From Methylocystis heyeri (GTDB lineage: Bacteria > Pseudomonadota > Alphaproteobacteria > Rhizobiales > Beijerinckiaceae): 64,000 nucleotides of DNA. The position numbers and the translations under genes were made by a program. The number at the start of each line of letters is the position of its first letter. The stretch's first letter is position 1. Under the pieces are notes generated by a model. The model was not told the DNA's origin, made no database searches, and saw only the letters and a program-made list of their open reading frames with translations. The stretch spans positions 1,178,001 to 1,242,000 of the forward strand of contig NZ_CP046052.1 in assembly GCF_004802635.2 (NCBI RefSeq), in the 5' to 3' direction. Of this stretch, positions 1 to 9,095 are shown in pieces.

Positions 1-768
1 CTTCAACAGCCCTAGATCCAGAATCGGAAAAGGCGCGTTGCAAGCGTAGCGGACATAGGCGAAAAGGGCGGCGAATCCGATAAGGATGAGCGAGGTCCAG
101 GCCAAGGGAGGCACGGCGCCCCTGCCCGCGACGCTGAAGCCGAATACGAGGCAGGACAGCCCAACCCCTGTGAGCGCGGCGCCTCGTATATCGAGCGGGC
201 TCACATCGGTTTCGCGCAGGTCGGGTATGAAGCGGCTCGTCAGAAGAACGCCGAGCGCGCCCATCGGCACGTTGATCCAGAAGATGTATCGCCAATGGAA
301 ATAGGTGGCGATGAAACCGCCGACCGGCGGGCCGATCAAGGGGCCGATCAGCGCCGGGATGGTGAGCCAGGCCAGAGCGCGCACCAGCTCGGCGCGCGGG
401 GCCGTGCGCAAGATCACCAGCCTGCCGACCGGAGCCATCATGGCTCCGCCCATGCCCTGGACGACGCGCGAGGCCACCACGGTCTCCAGCGAGGACGACA
501 GGCCGCAAAGGATCGAGCCGAGGGTGAAAACCACGATCGCCGCGCGAAAAACCTTGCGCGCCCCGAATTTATCCGCCGCCCAACCCGACATTGGGATAAA
601 TACCGCAAGAGCCAAGAGATAGGAGGTCAGCGCCAGCTTGAGGGCTATCGGGTCCTCATGAAGGTCCGCAGCCATCGCCGGCAACGCCGTGGCCAGCACG
701 GTGCCGTCCAGATTCTCCATGAACAGGGCGGTGGCGACGATGAGGGGCGTCAGGACCAGAGTGGGCAA
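1..768 (-). CDS. MFS drug-resistance transporter, DHA2 type (3' end outside window)
   Basis: Reverse-strand translation reads as the N-terminal part of a 14-helix drug:proton antiporter of the EmrB/QacA (DHA2) family in the inner membrane. Seen: the family hallmark MENLDGTVLATALP in helix 1, a GxxxGPxxGG stretch (IGPLIGPPVGG) in helix 5, and FHWRYIFWINVP just after it, which is the typical junction before helix 6. The reading frame is open from the left edge to an in-frame stop at 811-813. I place the start at a TTG (768), because the first ATG (720) would cut into helix 1; the true start is uncertain. It is divergent from ftsY. The substrate cannot be predicted. Confidence 0.85.
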   Translation of the reverse strand, partial: MPTLVLTPLIVATALFMENLDGTVLATALPAMAADLHEDPIALKLALTSYLLALAVFIPMSGWAADKFGARKVFRAAIVVFTLGSILCGLSSSLETVVASRVVQGMGGAMMAPVGRLVILRTAPRAELVRALAWLTIPALIGPLIGPPVGGFIATYFHWRYIFWINVPMGALGVLLTSRFIPDLRETDVSPLDIRGAALTGVGLSCLVFGFSVAGRGAVPPLAWTSLILIGFAALFAYVRYACNAPFPILDLGLLK

Positions 769-889
769 AGGCGAAGGGCCTCTTTGATTTCGGGGCGCGA
801 ACGGAAAGAATCACGAGCTGCGGCGCAGACACGCTTGCACTGGTTCTTTAATGCAGTCTGGTGTACGGGTCAGCCGCGAAGAGGAAACC

Positions 890-1969
890 ATGAGCCAATC
901 AGACGGGACCAAAGAGAAGCGGGGCATGTTTGCGCGCCTTTTCGGTCGCGGCGCCCCGGCGCCGGAGCCTGCGGGCGAAACCCCGGCGGAGGAAGCCCCG
1001 GCCCCCAAGCGCAGCTGGCGCGAACGCCTGTTCGGCGGGCTGTTCCGGTCTTCGCAGGCGATCGCCAAGGGCATCGCCGAGGTGTTCACCAAGCGTAAGC
1101 TGGATACGCTGACGCTCGAGGAGCTGGAGGACGTGCTTCTGCGCGCCGACCTCGGCGTCGCCGCAGCCCAGCGCGTCACCAAAGCGGTGGGCGCCGCCCG
1201 CTATGAGAAAAACATCGAGCCCGACGAGGTTCGCGCCATTCTGGCGCGCGAGGTCGAGAACATTCTCGAGCCCGTCGCCCTGCCCTTCGACATCGACGCC
1301 TCCAGGCGTCCATTCGTGGTCCTCGTGGTCGGCGTGAACGGCTCGGGCAAAACCACCACCATCGCCAAGCTCGCCTCCAAATGGCGCAGCGAGGGAAAAA
1401 GCGTGGTGCTGGCCGCCGGCGACACTTTCCGCGCCGCCGCCGTCGAGCAGTTGCGGATATGGGGCGACCGTCTGGACGCCACTGTCGTCGCCGGAAAAGA
1501 GGGCGCCGACGCCGCCGGCCTCGCCTTCGACGCCATCAAGACCGCCCGGGAGCAGAACGCCGAAGTTCTGCTTATGGACACCGCGGGCCGTTTGCAGAAC
1601 CGCACCGAATTGATGGCGGAACTGGAAAAGATCGTCAGGGTGATGAAAAAGGCCGACCCGGAAGCGCCCCATGCGGTGCTGCTGGTGCTCGACGCCACCG
1701 TCGGCCAGAACGCCCTCGCCCAGGTCGAAGTTTTCGGCAAGACCGCGGGCGTGACCGGCCTCGTCATGACCAAGCTGGACGGAACCGCCCGCGGCGGCAT
1801 TCTGGTCGCCATCGCGGAGAAATACGCGCTTCCGATCCACTTCGTGGGCGTCGGCGAAAGCGCCGACGACCTCGAACCCTTCACTGCGCGCGATTTCGCG
1901 CGCGCCATAGCGGGACTCGACCCCGAGGAATCCGACCCCGCGAAAGCCGCGGCGGAGATCGCAAAATGA
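890..1969 (+). CDS. ftsY: Signal recognition particle receptor FtsY
   Basis: SRP receptor GTPase (359 aa) that docks SRP-ribosome complexes at the inner membrane for co-translational insertion. Seen: a short charged N-terminal A-domain with an amphipathic MFARLFGRG segment, the NG domain with P-loop GVNGSGKTTT near residue 148, DTAGRLQNRTELMAELEK (G3 region) and TKLDGTARGG (G4 and closing loop). An upstream in-frame ATG at 851 exists, but the ATG at 890 has GAGGAA directly upstream and matches the family start. The stop overlaps the next gene's ATG by four bases (ATGA), so the two are translationally coupled. Confidence 0.96.
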   Translation: MSQSDGTKEKRGMFARLFGRGAPAPEPAGETPAEEAPAPKRSWRERLFGGLFRSSQAIAKGIAEVFTKRKLDTLTLEELEDVLLRADLGVAAAQRVTKAVGAARYEKNIEPDEVRAILAREVENILEPVALPFDIDASRRPFVVLVVGVNGSGKTTTIAKLASKWRSEGKSVVLAAGDTFRAAAVEQLRIWGDRLDATVVAGKEGADAAGLAFDAIKTAREQNAEVLLMDTAGRLQNRTELMAELEKIVRVMKKADPEAPHAVLLVLDATVGQNALAQVEVFGKTAGVTGLVMTKLDGTARGGILVAIAEKYALPIHFVGVGESADDLEPFTARDFARAIAGLDPEESDPAKAAAEIAK

Positions 1970-2592
1970 CTGAGCAAACAGCCCTGGAGAAGAACGCCGG
2001 CCCCGACGGCGGCGATCGCAAGCGCCTCAGCCCCGGATTGAAAATGGCGCTGGAACTCGGGCCGCTCGCCGTATTCTTCATCGCCAACCAGAAATTCGGG
2101 ATCTTCGCTGCCACAGCGGCTCTCATGGTCGGGGTGCTCCTGACCCTCGCGGTCTCGTGGGTCGTCACGAGGCGCCTGCCCGTGATGCCGGTGGTCACAG
2201 CCATATTGGTGCTGATCTTCGGCGCGCTGACCTTCGTGCTGCAGGACGAGACCTTCATAAAGCTCAAGGTCACGATCCTTTATTTGCTTTTCGGCGGCGC
2301 GCTGATCGGGGCGCTCTGGTTCGACAAGCTGCTGCTGCCCATCGTCTTCGACGCCGCCTTCCATCTCGACGAGGCCGGCTGGCGCAAGCTGACTTGGCGC
2401 TGGGGCTTTTTCTTCTTCTTCCTCGCCGGTCTCAACGAAGTGCTGCGCCGCGTTCTCACCACCGACGCCTGGGTGAATTTCAAGGTCTTCGGCATTTTGC
2501 CGCTGACCTTCCTTTTCGTGCTGACCCAGATGCCGCTGGTGTTCCGCCACGAGATCAAGCCCGAAGAAGACAACGCCGAGGCGCATTTTTGA
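1966..2592 (+). CDS. yciB: Inner membrane-spanning protein YciB (septation protein A family)
   Basis: A 208-aa multi-helix inner-membrane protein of the YciB/IspZ (intracellular septation protein A) family, implicated in envelope and septum integrity. Seen: a hydrophilic N-terminus, then LGPLAVFFIANQKFGIF, the family's first helix signature; alternating hydrophobic helices; and the conserved WRKLTWRWGFFFFF and LNEVLRR segments followed by WVNFKVFG near the C-terminus. Coupled to ftsY by a four-base overlap, an arrangement common in alphaproteobacteria. It ends with a hydrophilic tail rich in Glu. Confidence 0.93.
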   Translation: MTEQTALEKNAGPDGGDRKRLSPGLKMALELGPLAVFFIANQKFGIFAATAALMVGVLLTLAVSWVVTRRLPVMPVVTAILVLIFGALTFVLQDETFIKLKVTILYLLFGGALIGALWFDKLLLPIVFDAAFHLDEAGWRKLTWRWGFFFFFLAGLNEVLRRVLTTDAWVNFKVFGILPLTFLFVLTQMPLVFRHEIKPEEDNAEAHF

Positions 2593-2743
2593 GTTTTTGC
2601 GGCGAGCTAGCAGGCGGGGCCGTTTGTGCCTCGCTTTTGTATTTTCTTCCCACTTGAGCAAGTGGCCGGGCTGCAAGCGATGCAGATCCTGGATTTTGCA
2701 TTTCTCGTCTTCGAGACGACGACGCCATGTATCGGCAAGTCAG

Positions 2744-2995
2744 GCGCGAGACGCCCGCGGCGTTCAGCGCTTTTTCCAGCACCAGTCCCGCCGGACCGAC
2801 GAAAGGCCGCCCGCTCAGATCCTCATGGTGGCCCGGCTGTTCGCCGACCAGAACCATGCGCGCATCTGCGGGGCCTTCGCCGAAAACGATTTGGGTGGCG
2901 TCGCGATACAATGGGCATCGGCGGCAACGACCCGCCTCGGCAGATATTTCAGCCAAACCTGCATCGGCGAGAGTGGGGATTGAGTCCGGCGCCAT
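2744..2995 (-). pseudogene. Truncated family 4-type uracil-DNA glycosylase (N-terminal remnant)
   Basis: About 84 residues match the N-terminus of Fe-S uracil-DNA glycosylases (family 4/UdgX group). Seen: the first two cluster cysteines (RCRRCPLY, residues 23-30), motif A as LVGEQPGHHEDLSG, then RPFVGPAG. After AAGVSR the similarity stops abruptly near 2744 and the frame continues into unrelated sequence to 2555, running into the 3' end of yciB. The other two cluster cysteines and the catalytic-loop motif are absent. A full protein of this family is about 200 or more residues, so this is a deletion remnant. Confidence 0.75.
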
Positions 2996-3079
2996 GGATT
3001 TTCGGCCCAGCTCGAAGGAATGCCCCGCCCGCTCATATGATTGCCCCGAGGGAGACCGGACGCGCTCCAGAAGCCCTAA

Positions 3080-4132
3080 TCAGCACGGCGACGCCAGGCC
3101 GCCCTGCGCCTGCGCCGCGCGCAAGACCTCCAGAAACCGCAGCTCGCCCCGTCGCACCTCGCGGATCGCGAAGAGCGCGCCATTGTCGCCGTTGAGATCG
3201 ACGATGGCCTCCCTCACGGCGGTCTGCCCCATGCCGAGCCTGCTTTCCGCATGGATGAGATAAATCCCGCTGTCGCCGTTCTGCTTGTAGGCGGCGGGAA
3301 AACGGGGGTCCTGGCGGTCGAGGTCGTTCGGATAAGGCGTCGCGCGCAAGGTCTGTACTTCTTCGGGTTTCAGGCCGATGAGCGCGCCGAACAGCGCCGG
3401 CGGCGCGGTTTCGGCGTCCACCCGCGGGCGGCGCCCATGGACGGTGACGAAGGGGATGATCTGGCGCACCAGCGACGGATCGAAGCCCTCCACCTGATCC
3501 AGCTCGTACACGGTCTGAAAAAGCTCCTGCTTCGATTGTCGGCCGCCGATCTTGCCCGGGAGCGCACTGGCGTTGCCCGGGTCCCCCGAACCGCTGCGGA
3601 AGGCGACGATGGCGCCGGCGGCGGAGTCGGCGTCGTTTTGACCGAGGCCAAAGCCGATGAGCATGGCCTTCATCAGGGCCTGATTGGCTCCGTTGAGGTC
3701 GACTTTGCCGCCTTCGTCTTCAACCGCGAGCGCCACGGCGGCTCCGGAAATGCCGCAGAAACTCGGTTCCCCTGCGTGAATGATCCGCTGCGGCGCCGCT
3801 GTCGGAACCGGAAGAGCCCCCGTAGGTTGAACGGGAGCCTGCGCTACCGCCTGCCGCTCTTTGGCGAGGGATAGAATCGCGAGATTTATTGCGGCCTGGG
3901 CGATTTCGTCGGCCTGAGTGGCGCCGGCGATGTTGTTCGCCGCCTGAAGCCTCATGCGGGCCGTGGTCATGAAGGAAACGATCATCAGCGAGATGATGCC
4001 TAGACCCCAGATCACCACCACCAGGGCATAACCCGCGCCCCTGCCCGCGCGCGTCCCGCGGCGGAGAACTCTGGAACGCGAACGCCGGCTGTCTGGTCTC
4101 GTCTTCATGGAAATCGGAGCGGTCCTTTTCAT
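3080..4132 (-). CDS. gspK: Type II secretion system minor pseudopilin GspK
   Basis: GspK caps the type II secretion pseudopilus in the inner membrane/periplasm. Seen: a basic N-terminus followed by RGAGYALVVVIWGLGII, a class III prepilin cleavage-like site plus hydrophobic helix. Then comes a large periplasmic domain with VEDEGGKVDLNGAN and YELDQVEGFD, the LN- and helix-hairpin-type repeats of the T2SSK fold. At 350 aa it is normal for the family. An internal ATG at 4108 is an alternative start. No other gsp gene lies nearby: it sits 16 bp downstream of the TPR-sulfotransferase. Its role here is uncertain without the rest of the machine. Confidence 0.85.
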   Translation of the reverse strand: MKRTAPISMKTRPDSRRSRSRVLRRGTRAGRGAGYALVVVIWGLGIISLMIVSFMTTARMRLQAANNIAGATQADEIAQAAINLAILSLAKERQAVAQAPVQPTGALPVPTAAPQRIIHAGEPSFCGISGAAVALAVEDEGGKVDLNGANQALMKAMLIGFGLGQNDADSAAGAIVAFRSGSGDPGNASALPGKIGGRQSKQELFQTVYELDQVEGFDPSLVRQIIPFVTVHGRRPRVDAETAPPALFGALIGLKPEEVQTLRATPYPNDLDRQDPRFPAAYKQNGDSGIYLIHAESRLGMGQTAVREAIVDLNGDNGALFAIREVRRGELRFLEVLRAAQAQGGLASPC

Positions 4133-4148
4133 CCCCGCGACGTCGTTT

Positions 4149-6854
4149 TCAGCGCTCGAGCGCTTGGATCAACGGGCCGAGGAAAGCTTCATAGGCGCGC
4201 CATCGTCCGATGGAGCTGTTGTAGATCGGCTGGCGGACCTGCATCAGGCTCGACGTCCGCACCAGCCTTTCCTGCCGGTGGAAATCCAGGCAACGAGGGT
4301 CCCAATCGAGGTTGCAGAAATCGACGATCCCCCTCGCGAAGCTCTCCAGATCGGCCACCGCTTCCTCATATTGCACTTCGAGCATGGCGCCTTTTGGGAG
4401 CGCGGCGCGCCAATGCGCCATCAGCTTCTCATAGGCGCGATAATAGCGCCCGAGTTCGCCGAGGTCGTAGATATAGCCGAGGTCTCCCGCGAAAAGCCGC
4501 GAAAAACAGGAAAAGCAGGTGTCCAGCGGATCGCGCCGGACGTGTATGATGCGCGCATTCGGCAGAGCGAGCCGGATAAGGCCGATAAAGCGAAAATTGT
4601 CCGGCGTCTTGTCGGTGATGCGGAGAACCCCCGGCGGCGCATTTCTGCCGATCCCCGCCACATATCTCGCGCCGAGCTCCCGCAGCTTCGCGCCTTCGAC
4701 GCCAAAGAAAGCATCGGGATAGTTCTCGCCCGGCTCCTCGCAGCAGACGGCGATCGACTCGCTCAAATCGTCCAGTTCTCCCGCGCCGAACACGGCCGGA
4801 TGGCTGGATAGAATCTGCTCGACCAGCGTCGTCCCCGAGCGGGGCATGCCGAGAATGAAGACAGGCGCAGGAGACGGATCGCCGTCTCCTGCCCGTTTGC
4901 GGAGCATATCCTCGGAGAAAACCTCCGCCGTGCGCTCGAACATCTCGAGCATCGCCGCTTCGTCGTAGCCGAGCCTCTCGCGCTTCAGCGCATTGCCCTC
5001 CAGAAGCGCGGAAAAGCAGCGCTCGCGGTCGTCGATGTCCTCATAGACCTTGGCCAGCGCAAATTGCAGATAGATCCGTTCCTCGCGCGCGAGTTCGCTC
5101 TTTCGCCGCGCAAGCGCCTCCATCTCGGAGATTTCCGGGTCGCCCGCCTTCCAACGCCTGGCGGAGGCGAGTTTGTAATGGAAAAAGGCGCGCTGCGGCG
5201 CGAGCTTCGTCGCCTGCCGGATCGAGGCCACGGCTTCTTGCGCGCGCCCGAGCTGCAGCAATATGCCGCCTTTGTTGTCATGCACCTCTGCGAAATCCGG
5301 CCGAACCCGCAAGGCCGCGTCATAATTCTCCAGCGCCTCGGCGGCGCGGTCGAGATCGCCGAGCGCATTGCCGCGGTTGTTGAGCGCTTGCGCGTAGTTC
5401 GGCCTTACCGCGAGGGCGCGCTCGAAGCTTTCGAGAGCCTCTTCGAAGCGCCTGAGGTTTCGAAGCGCATTGCCGCGATTGTTCAGCGTCTCGGGGCAGC
5501 CCGGCCTCAGGGCCAGCGCGCTGTCGAAGCTGGCCAGGGCTTCGAGCGGACGCCTGAGGTTCAAAAGAGCGTTGCCCCGGTTGTTTAGAGCTTCGGCGTA
5601 AGCTGGCCGGACCACGAGGGCGCGGTCGAAACATGCCAGCGCCTCGGCGTGACGATGCAATGCGCCGAGCGCGTTGCCGAGGCTGTTCAGCGCCTCCGGA
5701 TAATCGGCCCGCGCCGCAAGGGCCTCCCGCGCGCTCGCAAACGCTTCCTCCAGCCGCGTTAGCGCGAGCAGCGCATTGGCTCGATTGACCAGCGCCTCGG
5801 CGTAATCACCCTTGATCGCGAGGGCTTTCTCGTAGCTTGCGAGCGCCTCCGCCGGACGGCCCAGATCCATGAGCGCGTTGCCGCGGTTGTTCCATGCCTC
5901 GACATAGGCCGGATTCGCCTCGACCGCCTTACCGAAGATCGCCACGGCCTCATCGAGACGTCCGAGCTTCTGGAGAAGATTGGCGCGATTATAGAAAGCG
6001 TCGGCGTAATCCGGCTTCGCTTCGGCCGCCGCCGCGAAGCTCGCGAGCGCTTGCTCTGTCCAGCCCAGCCGCTCCAACGCATTGGCGCGGCCGTAAAGCG
6101 CTTCGGCCAAGCCCGGCTTGGAGGCGAGAGCGCTGTCGAAGCTGGCGAGCGCCTCCTGCTGACGGCCGAGAGAGAAAAGCACATTGCCGCGATTGAGAAG
6201 CGCGGCCGCGTTGTCGGGCCGCAGGGCGAGCGCATGATCGTAGCTCGCCACGGCCTCGTCGGGTCGGTTGAGCGCCATGAGAGCGCCGCCGCGATTATAA
6301 TGGGCCGCCGCAAAATCCGGTTTGAGCGCGAGGGCCTGATCATAGCTCGCCAGAGCCTCCGCGGCCCGCCCGAGCGCCGAAAGGGCGACGCCGCGATTAT
6401 TGAGCGCGTCGACGAAACCAGGCCTCAGCCTCAACGCCTGGTCGAAGCTCGCGATCGCTTCGCCGGTCCGGCGCAGCGCCGCCAGGGCGGCGCCGCGGCG
6501 ATGATGGACGTCGGGCTGATCGGGAGCCAGCGCGAGCGATTGGTCGTAGCTCGCAAGAGCGTTCTCGAACTGTCCCAGAGCGGCCTGCGCGAGGCCGAGA
6601 TCCGCTAAGATCCGCGCCGGATTGGGCGGGCGTGAGTCGAGCGCATGACTGAGAGAGCCGAGGGCCTCGGCGGGCCGGCCCTGTTGTAGGCAGATCGCGC
6701 CGAGGAGATGAAACGCTGGAAAGTAATCGCTCCGGGCGGCGGCGATCCGCCTGCACAGCGCCTCCGCCTCGGCCGCCTTGCCTTGCCGGAACAGTTGCGC
6801 GGCCTGCTGAAACAGCCGCTCGCAATTCGCTGCGGCCGAGGAGAGCTTGTTCAT
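4149..6854 (-). CDS. Large TPR-repeat protein with C-terminal sulfotransferase domain
   Basis: A 901-aa two-part protein. Roughly residues 10-570 are a run of about sixteen 34-residue tetratricopeptide repeats (recurring patterns such as YAEALNNRGNAL and EALASYDQAL). Residues about 660-890 form a sulfotransferase-3-like domain with the PAPS 5'-phosphosulfate loop FILGMPRSGTTLVEQIL near residue 664, and VRRDPLDTCFSCF for the 3'-phosphate site. No signal peptide is visible. Family members are widespread in proteobacteria with unknown acceptors. The repeats are nearly identical at DNA level in places, so copy-number drift is possible. It lies directly upstream of gspK on the same strand. Confidence 0.9.
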   Translation of the reverse strand: MNKLSSAAANCERLFQQAAQLFRQGKAAEAEALCRRIAAARSDYFPAFHLLGAICLQQGRPAEALGSLSHALDSRPPNPARILADLGLAQAALGQFENALASYDQSLALAPDQPDVHHRRGAALAALRRTGEAIASFDQALRLRPGFVDALNNRGVALSALGRAAEALASYDQALALKPDFAAAHYNRGGALMALNRPDEAVASYDHALALRPDNAAALLNRGNVLFSLGRQQEALASFDSALASKPGLAEALYGRANALERLGWTEQALASFAAAAEAKPDYADAFYNRANLLQKLGRLDEAVAIFGKAVEANPAYVEAWNNRGNALMDLGRPAEALASYEKALAIKGDYAEALVNRANALLALTRLEEAFASAREALAARADYPEALNSLGNALGALHRHAEALACFDRALVVRPAYAEALNNRGNALLNLRRPLEALASFDSALALRPGCPETLNNRGNALRNLRRFEEALESFERALAVRPNYAQALNNRGNALGDLDRAAEALENYDAALRVRPDFAEVHDNKGGILLQLGRAQEAVASIRQATKLAPQRAFFHYKLASARRWKAGDPEISEMEALARRKSELAREERIYLQFALAKVYEDIDDRERCFSALLEGNALKRERLGYDEAAMLEMFERTAEVFSEDMLRKRAGDGDPSPAPVFILGMPRSGTTLVEQILSSHPAVFGAGELDDLSESIAVCCEEPGENYPDAFFGVEGAKLRELGARYVAGIGRNAPPGVLRITDKTPDNFRFIGLIRLALPNARIIHVRRDPLDTCFSCFSRLFAGDLGYIYDLGELGRYYRAYEKLMAHWRAALPKGAMLEVQYEEAVADLESFARGIVDFCNLDWDPRCLDFHRQERLVRTSSLMQVRQPIYNSSIGRWRAYEAFLGPLIQALER

Positions 6855-6989
6855 CGCGCGAAAAGACCTGTGAAATCCTTGATCGGCCCGGACTAAGCCT
6901 CGACGCCGCGCAATGAGTCAAGAACCCGCGTTTCCCCTGTTTCGCCGGCATTGAAAAGCGGAAGCGGGGATCGTGGCCCCAAGGCGTGA

Positions 6990-8777
6990 TCAGCCCCCGT
7001 ATTTCCTTTCTCCCGCAACCCAGGTTTCGCTCACTTTGATGTCGCTGAGCTTCTCGGGTTTCGTCTTGTAGGGATCGGCCTCCAGAATGACGAGGTCCGC
7101 CTCCTTGCCCTTCTCCAGCGACCCGATGCGGTCTCCGAGGCCGATCTGGCTGGCGGCGTCGATGGTCACGGCGCGCAGAGCCTGATCGAGCGTTACGGCC
7201 TGATCCGGCCCGATCGTGGAACCGTCGATATCGCAACGCCGCGTGACCGCCGTGCTCACGAGGGCGAGCGGCCCCGGAGGCGAACATGGCGAGTCCGTAT
7301 GCAGGGAAAACGGCAGGCCGGCCTTGACGCAGGCGCCCGCCGGATCCGTGAACGCTGCCCGTTCCGGCCCGAAAATCAGGTCCCTGTAAGCCGCGCCATA
7401 CAGGCGAACATGATTCATGAGGAAGCTCGGCTGGACGTTGAGCTTCTTCATGCGTTCGATTTGGTCGGGCCGGGCCATCGTCGAATGTTCGATGCGATTG
7501 ACGCCGTTCGCGGTGGAACCGCCGTAGGCGGCCTCGATGGCGTCGAGCGAAATGTCTATCGTGTGGTCGCCGTTGCAGTGGATCAACACCGGCAGCCCGG
7601 CGGCCTTGATCTCAGCCACCATCTTTCGCATCTGCGCGGCGTCGTAATTGGCCGAGCCTTTGCTGTCCGTGTCGAGATAGGGCGAGGTCTGCGCGCCGGT
7701 CTCGGTCTGGTTGGAGCCGTCTCCGATGATCTTGATGCCGTAAAGGGAGAACAGCGAATTGGGCAATTGCGTCGCCTTCGCTCCGACCCCCAGACTGCGG
7801 TACGGGTCTATCCCCTTCAGGTCTTCATAGGCCAGGCTCGCGCTCGTGCGGCAGGCCGCCCGGCCGGAATATTTCGCGAAAGGCGCGATCCACTCCGAGC
7901 GCAGGGTTCCGGGTTCGTGTACCGCCGTATTGCCTAGGGCGGCGACCGAACGCAGGTAATCTCCGACGGCTTTGGTGGCGAGTTGGGGCGTAATCTTTGG
8001 AAAGGCGAGGAGAGCGAATTTCAGGAGCGCGCTCTCTTCATAGACGAGACCGTTCAGTCGACCCTTCTCGTCGCGCCCGAAATGTCCGCCGCCGGGGAGC
8101 ATTCCGATGTTTTCGGGGATATTGGCGGCCTTCAGCGCCGCGCTGTTGACGCAGGCGTCGTGGCCGTTGGTGTACCAGACGAAGATCGGATGGCTGGTCG
8201 ATATCCCATCCAGCTCCTCTCGCGAGAGGTCGCCCCCCTGAAGCAGGTTGTCGAAATTGGAGCACGCCACCCATTGGCCCGGAGGGGTGCGCGCGACAAT
8301 GGCGCGAAGTTCGTTGAGAAGCTTGCCGCGCGTCGGAAATTTCGCATAGCCGACATCATTGAGGAGCTCGAAAATAAGCGCCGCGAGAACGGTGTGATTA
8401 TGCGGATCGACGAAACCAGGCATCAGGACCCGTCCCCCGAGATCGACGACCCTGGTGCTTTTCGACTTCAAGCCGTCGATGGCGCTTTCGGACCCAAGCG
8501 CAAGAATCCGCCCGTCCTTGATCGCGAGCGCTTTTTGCGCAGCCGCTCCCGGAACCGGAATGATCTTTCCGCCTTTGAAGATGACGTCCGCGCCCGCTTC
8601 TCCCAGCAGCGCGGCGCGCGCGTCCGAAACCACGGCGGCGGCGCCGGCCGCGGCGACCGAATAGGCCATGAAACTACGCCTTGTGGCGCTGACGCCGCTC
8701 CGGCCGAAAAGATGTCGGCTGCCGCCTTCGATGAAGTCACTTTTCAGAACGAGGGGATTGAAACAGGCGCGACACAT
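6990..8777 (-). CDS. Tat-exported amidohydrolase, YtcJ-like
   Basis: Metal-dependent amidohydrolase of the YtcJ/NfdA-like subgroup, 595 aa, probably periplasmic. Seen: a twin-arginine motif ATRRSFMAY (residues 31-39) followed by an Ala-rich hydrophobic stretch; GRVLMPGFVDPHNHT, with the HxH metal ligands of the TIM barrel; IKIIGDGSNQTETG in place of the carboxylated-lysine strand; LIHCNGDHTID; and a C-terminal LEKGKEADLVILEADP signature. The leader before the Tat motif is unusually long (about 30 residues, beginning MCRACFNPLV), so a later start cannot be excluded. Substrate unknown. Confidence 0.88.
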   Translation of the reverse strand: MCRACFNPLVLKSDFIEGGSRHLFGRSGVSATRRSFMAYSVAAAGAAAVVSDARAALLGEAGADVIFKGGKIIPVPGAAAQKALAIKDGRILALGSESAIDGLKSKSTRVVDLGGRVLMPGFVDPHNHTVLAALIFELLNDVGYAKFPTRGKLLNELRAIVARTPPGQWVACSNFDNLLQGGDLSREELDGISTSHPIFVWYTNGHDACVNSAALKAANIPENIGMLPGGGHFGRDEKGRLNGLVYEESALLKFALLAFPKITPQLATKAVGDYLRSVAALGNTAVHEPGTLRSEWIAPFAKYSGRAACRTSASLAYEDLKGIDPYRSLGVGAKATQLPNSLFSLYGIKIIGDGSNQTETGAQTSPYLDTDSKGSANYDAAQMRKMVAEIKAAGLPVLIHCNGDHTIDISLDAIEAAYGGSTANGVNRIEHSTMARPDQIERMKKLNVQPSFLMNHVRLYGAAYRDLIFGPERAAFTDPAGACVKAGLPFSLHTDSPCSPPGPLALVSTAVTRRCDIDGSTIGPDQAVTLDQALRAVTIDAASQIGLGDRIGSLEKGKEADLVILEADPYKTKPEKLSDIKVSETWVAGERKYGG

Positions 8778-9095
8778 TTCTTTTCTCTCGATTCGAGGGC
8801 AATGTGGTCAAGGTAGAGTATCTTGAAAGGAAGATAAGTGGCTGCGTCGCTTTCGCGCAGGTTTTTTAACATGACTGGTCGTGAAGCCCGACTCTCGTCG
8901 CCCAGAAGCGGATTTTAACCCGGCGTTTATCGTGAATATTATGAAAGCAATTACCACGTAAATATACCAGTTTTCTCTTTCCTAACCACAGCAAATGCTT
9001 GAGATTTACGATAAATATTTAAAGGTTATCATCTGGACAGACATTTCCGGGGGACCGATAGCCGTGGCGAAGCCGCTTCGGCCCGGCCCAAACTG
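8778..9095. other. Intergenic region between divergent amidohydrolase and L,D-transpeptidase genes
   Basis: About 318 bases containing the promoters of two divergent genes. Roughly 8930-9040 is clearly AT-richer than its surroundings. I see no convincing open frame, tRNA or strong hairpin, and no promoter pair good enough to annotate. Confidence 0.5.

Noticed and set aside
295-1098. Long plus-strand frame rich in Arg/Gly/Gln
   Set aside because: It is antisense to the MFS transporter and overlaps ftsY in another frame; composition is that of a GC-rich shadow.
1201-2676. 491-codon minus-strand frame over ftsY and yciB
   Set aside because: No recognisable domains; ftsY and yciB on the other strand are unmistakable.
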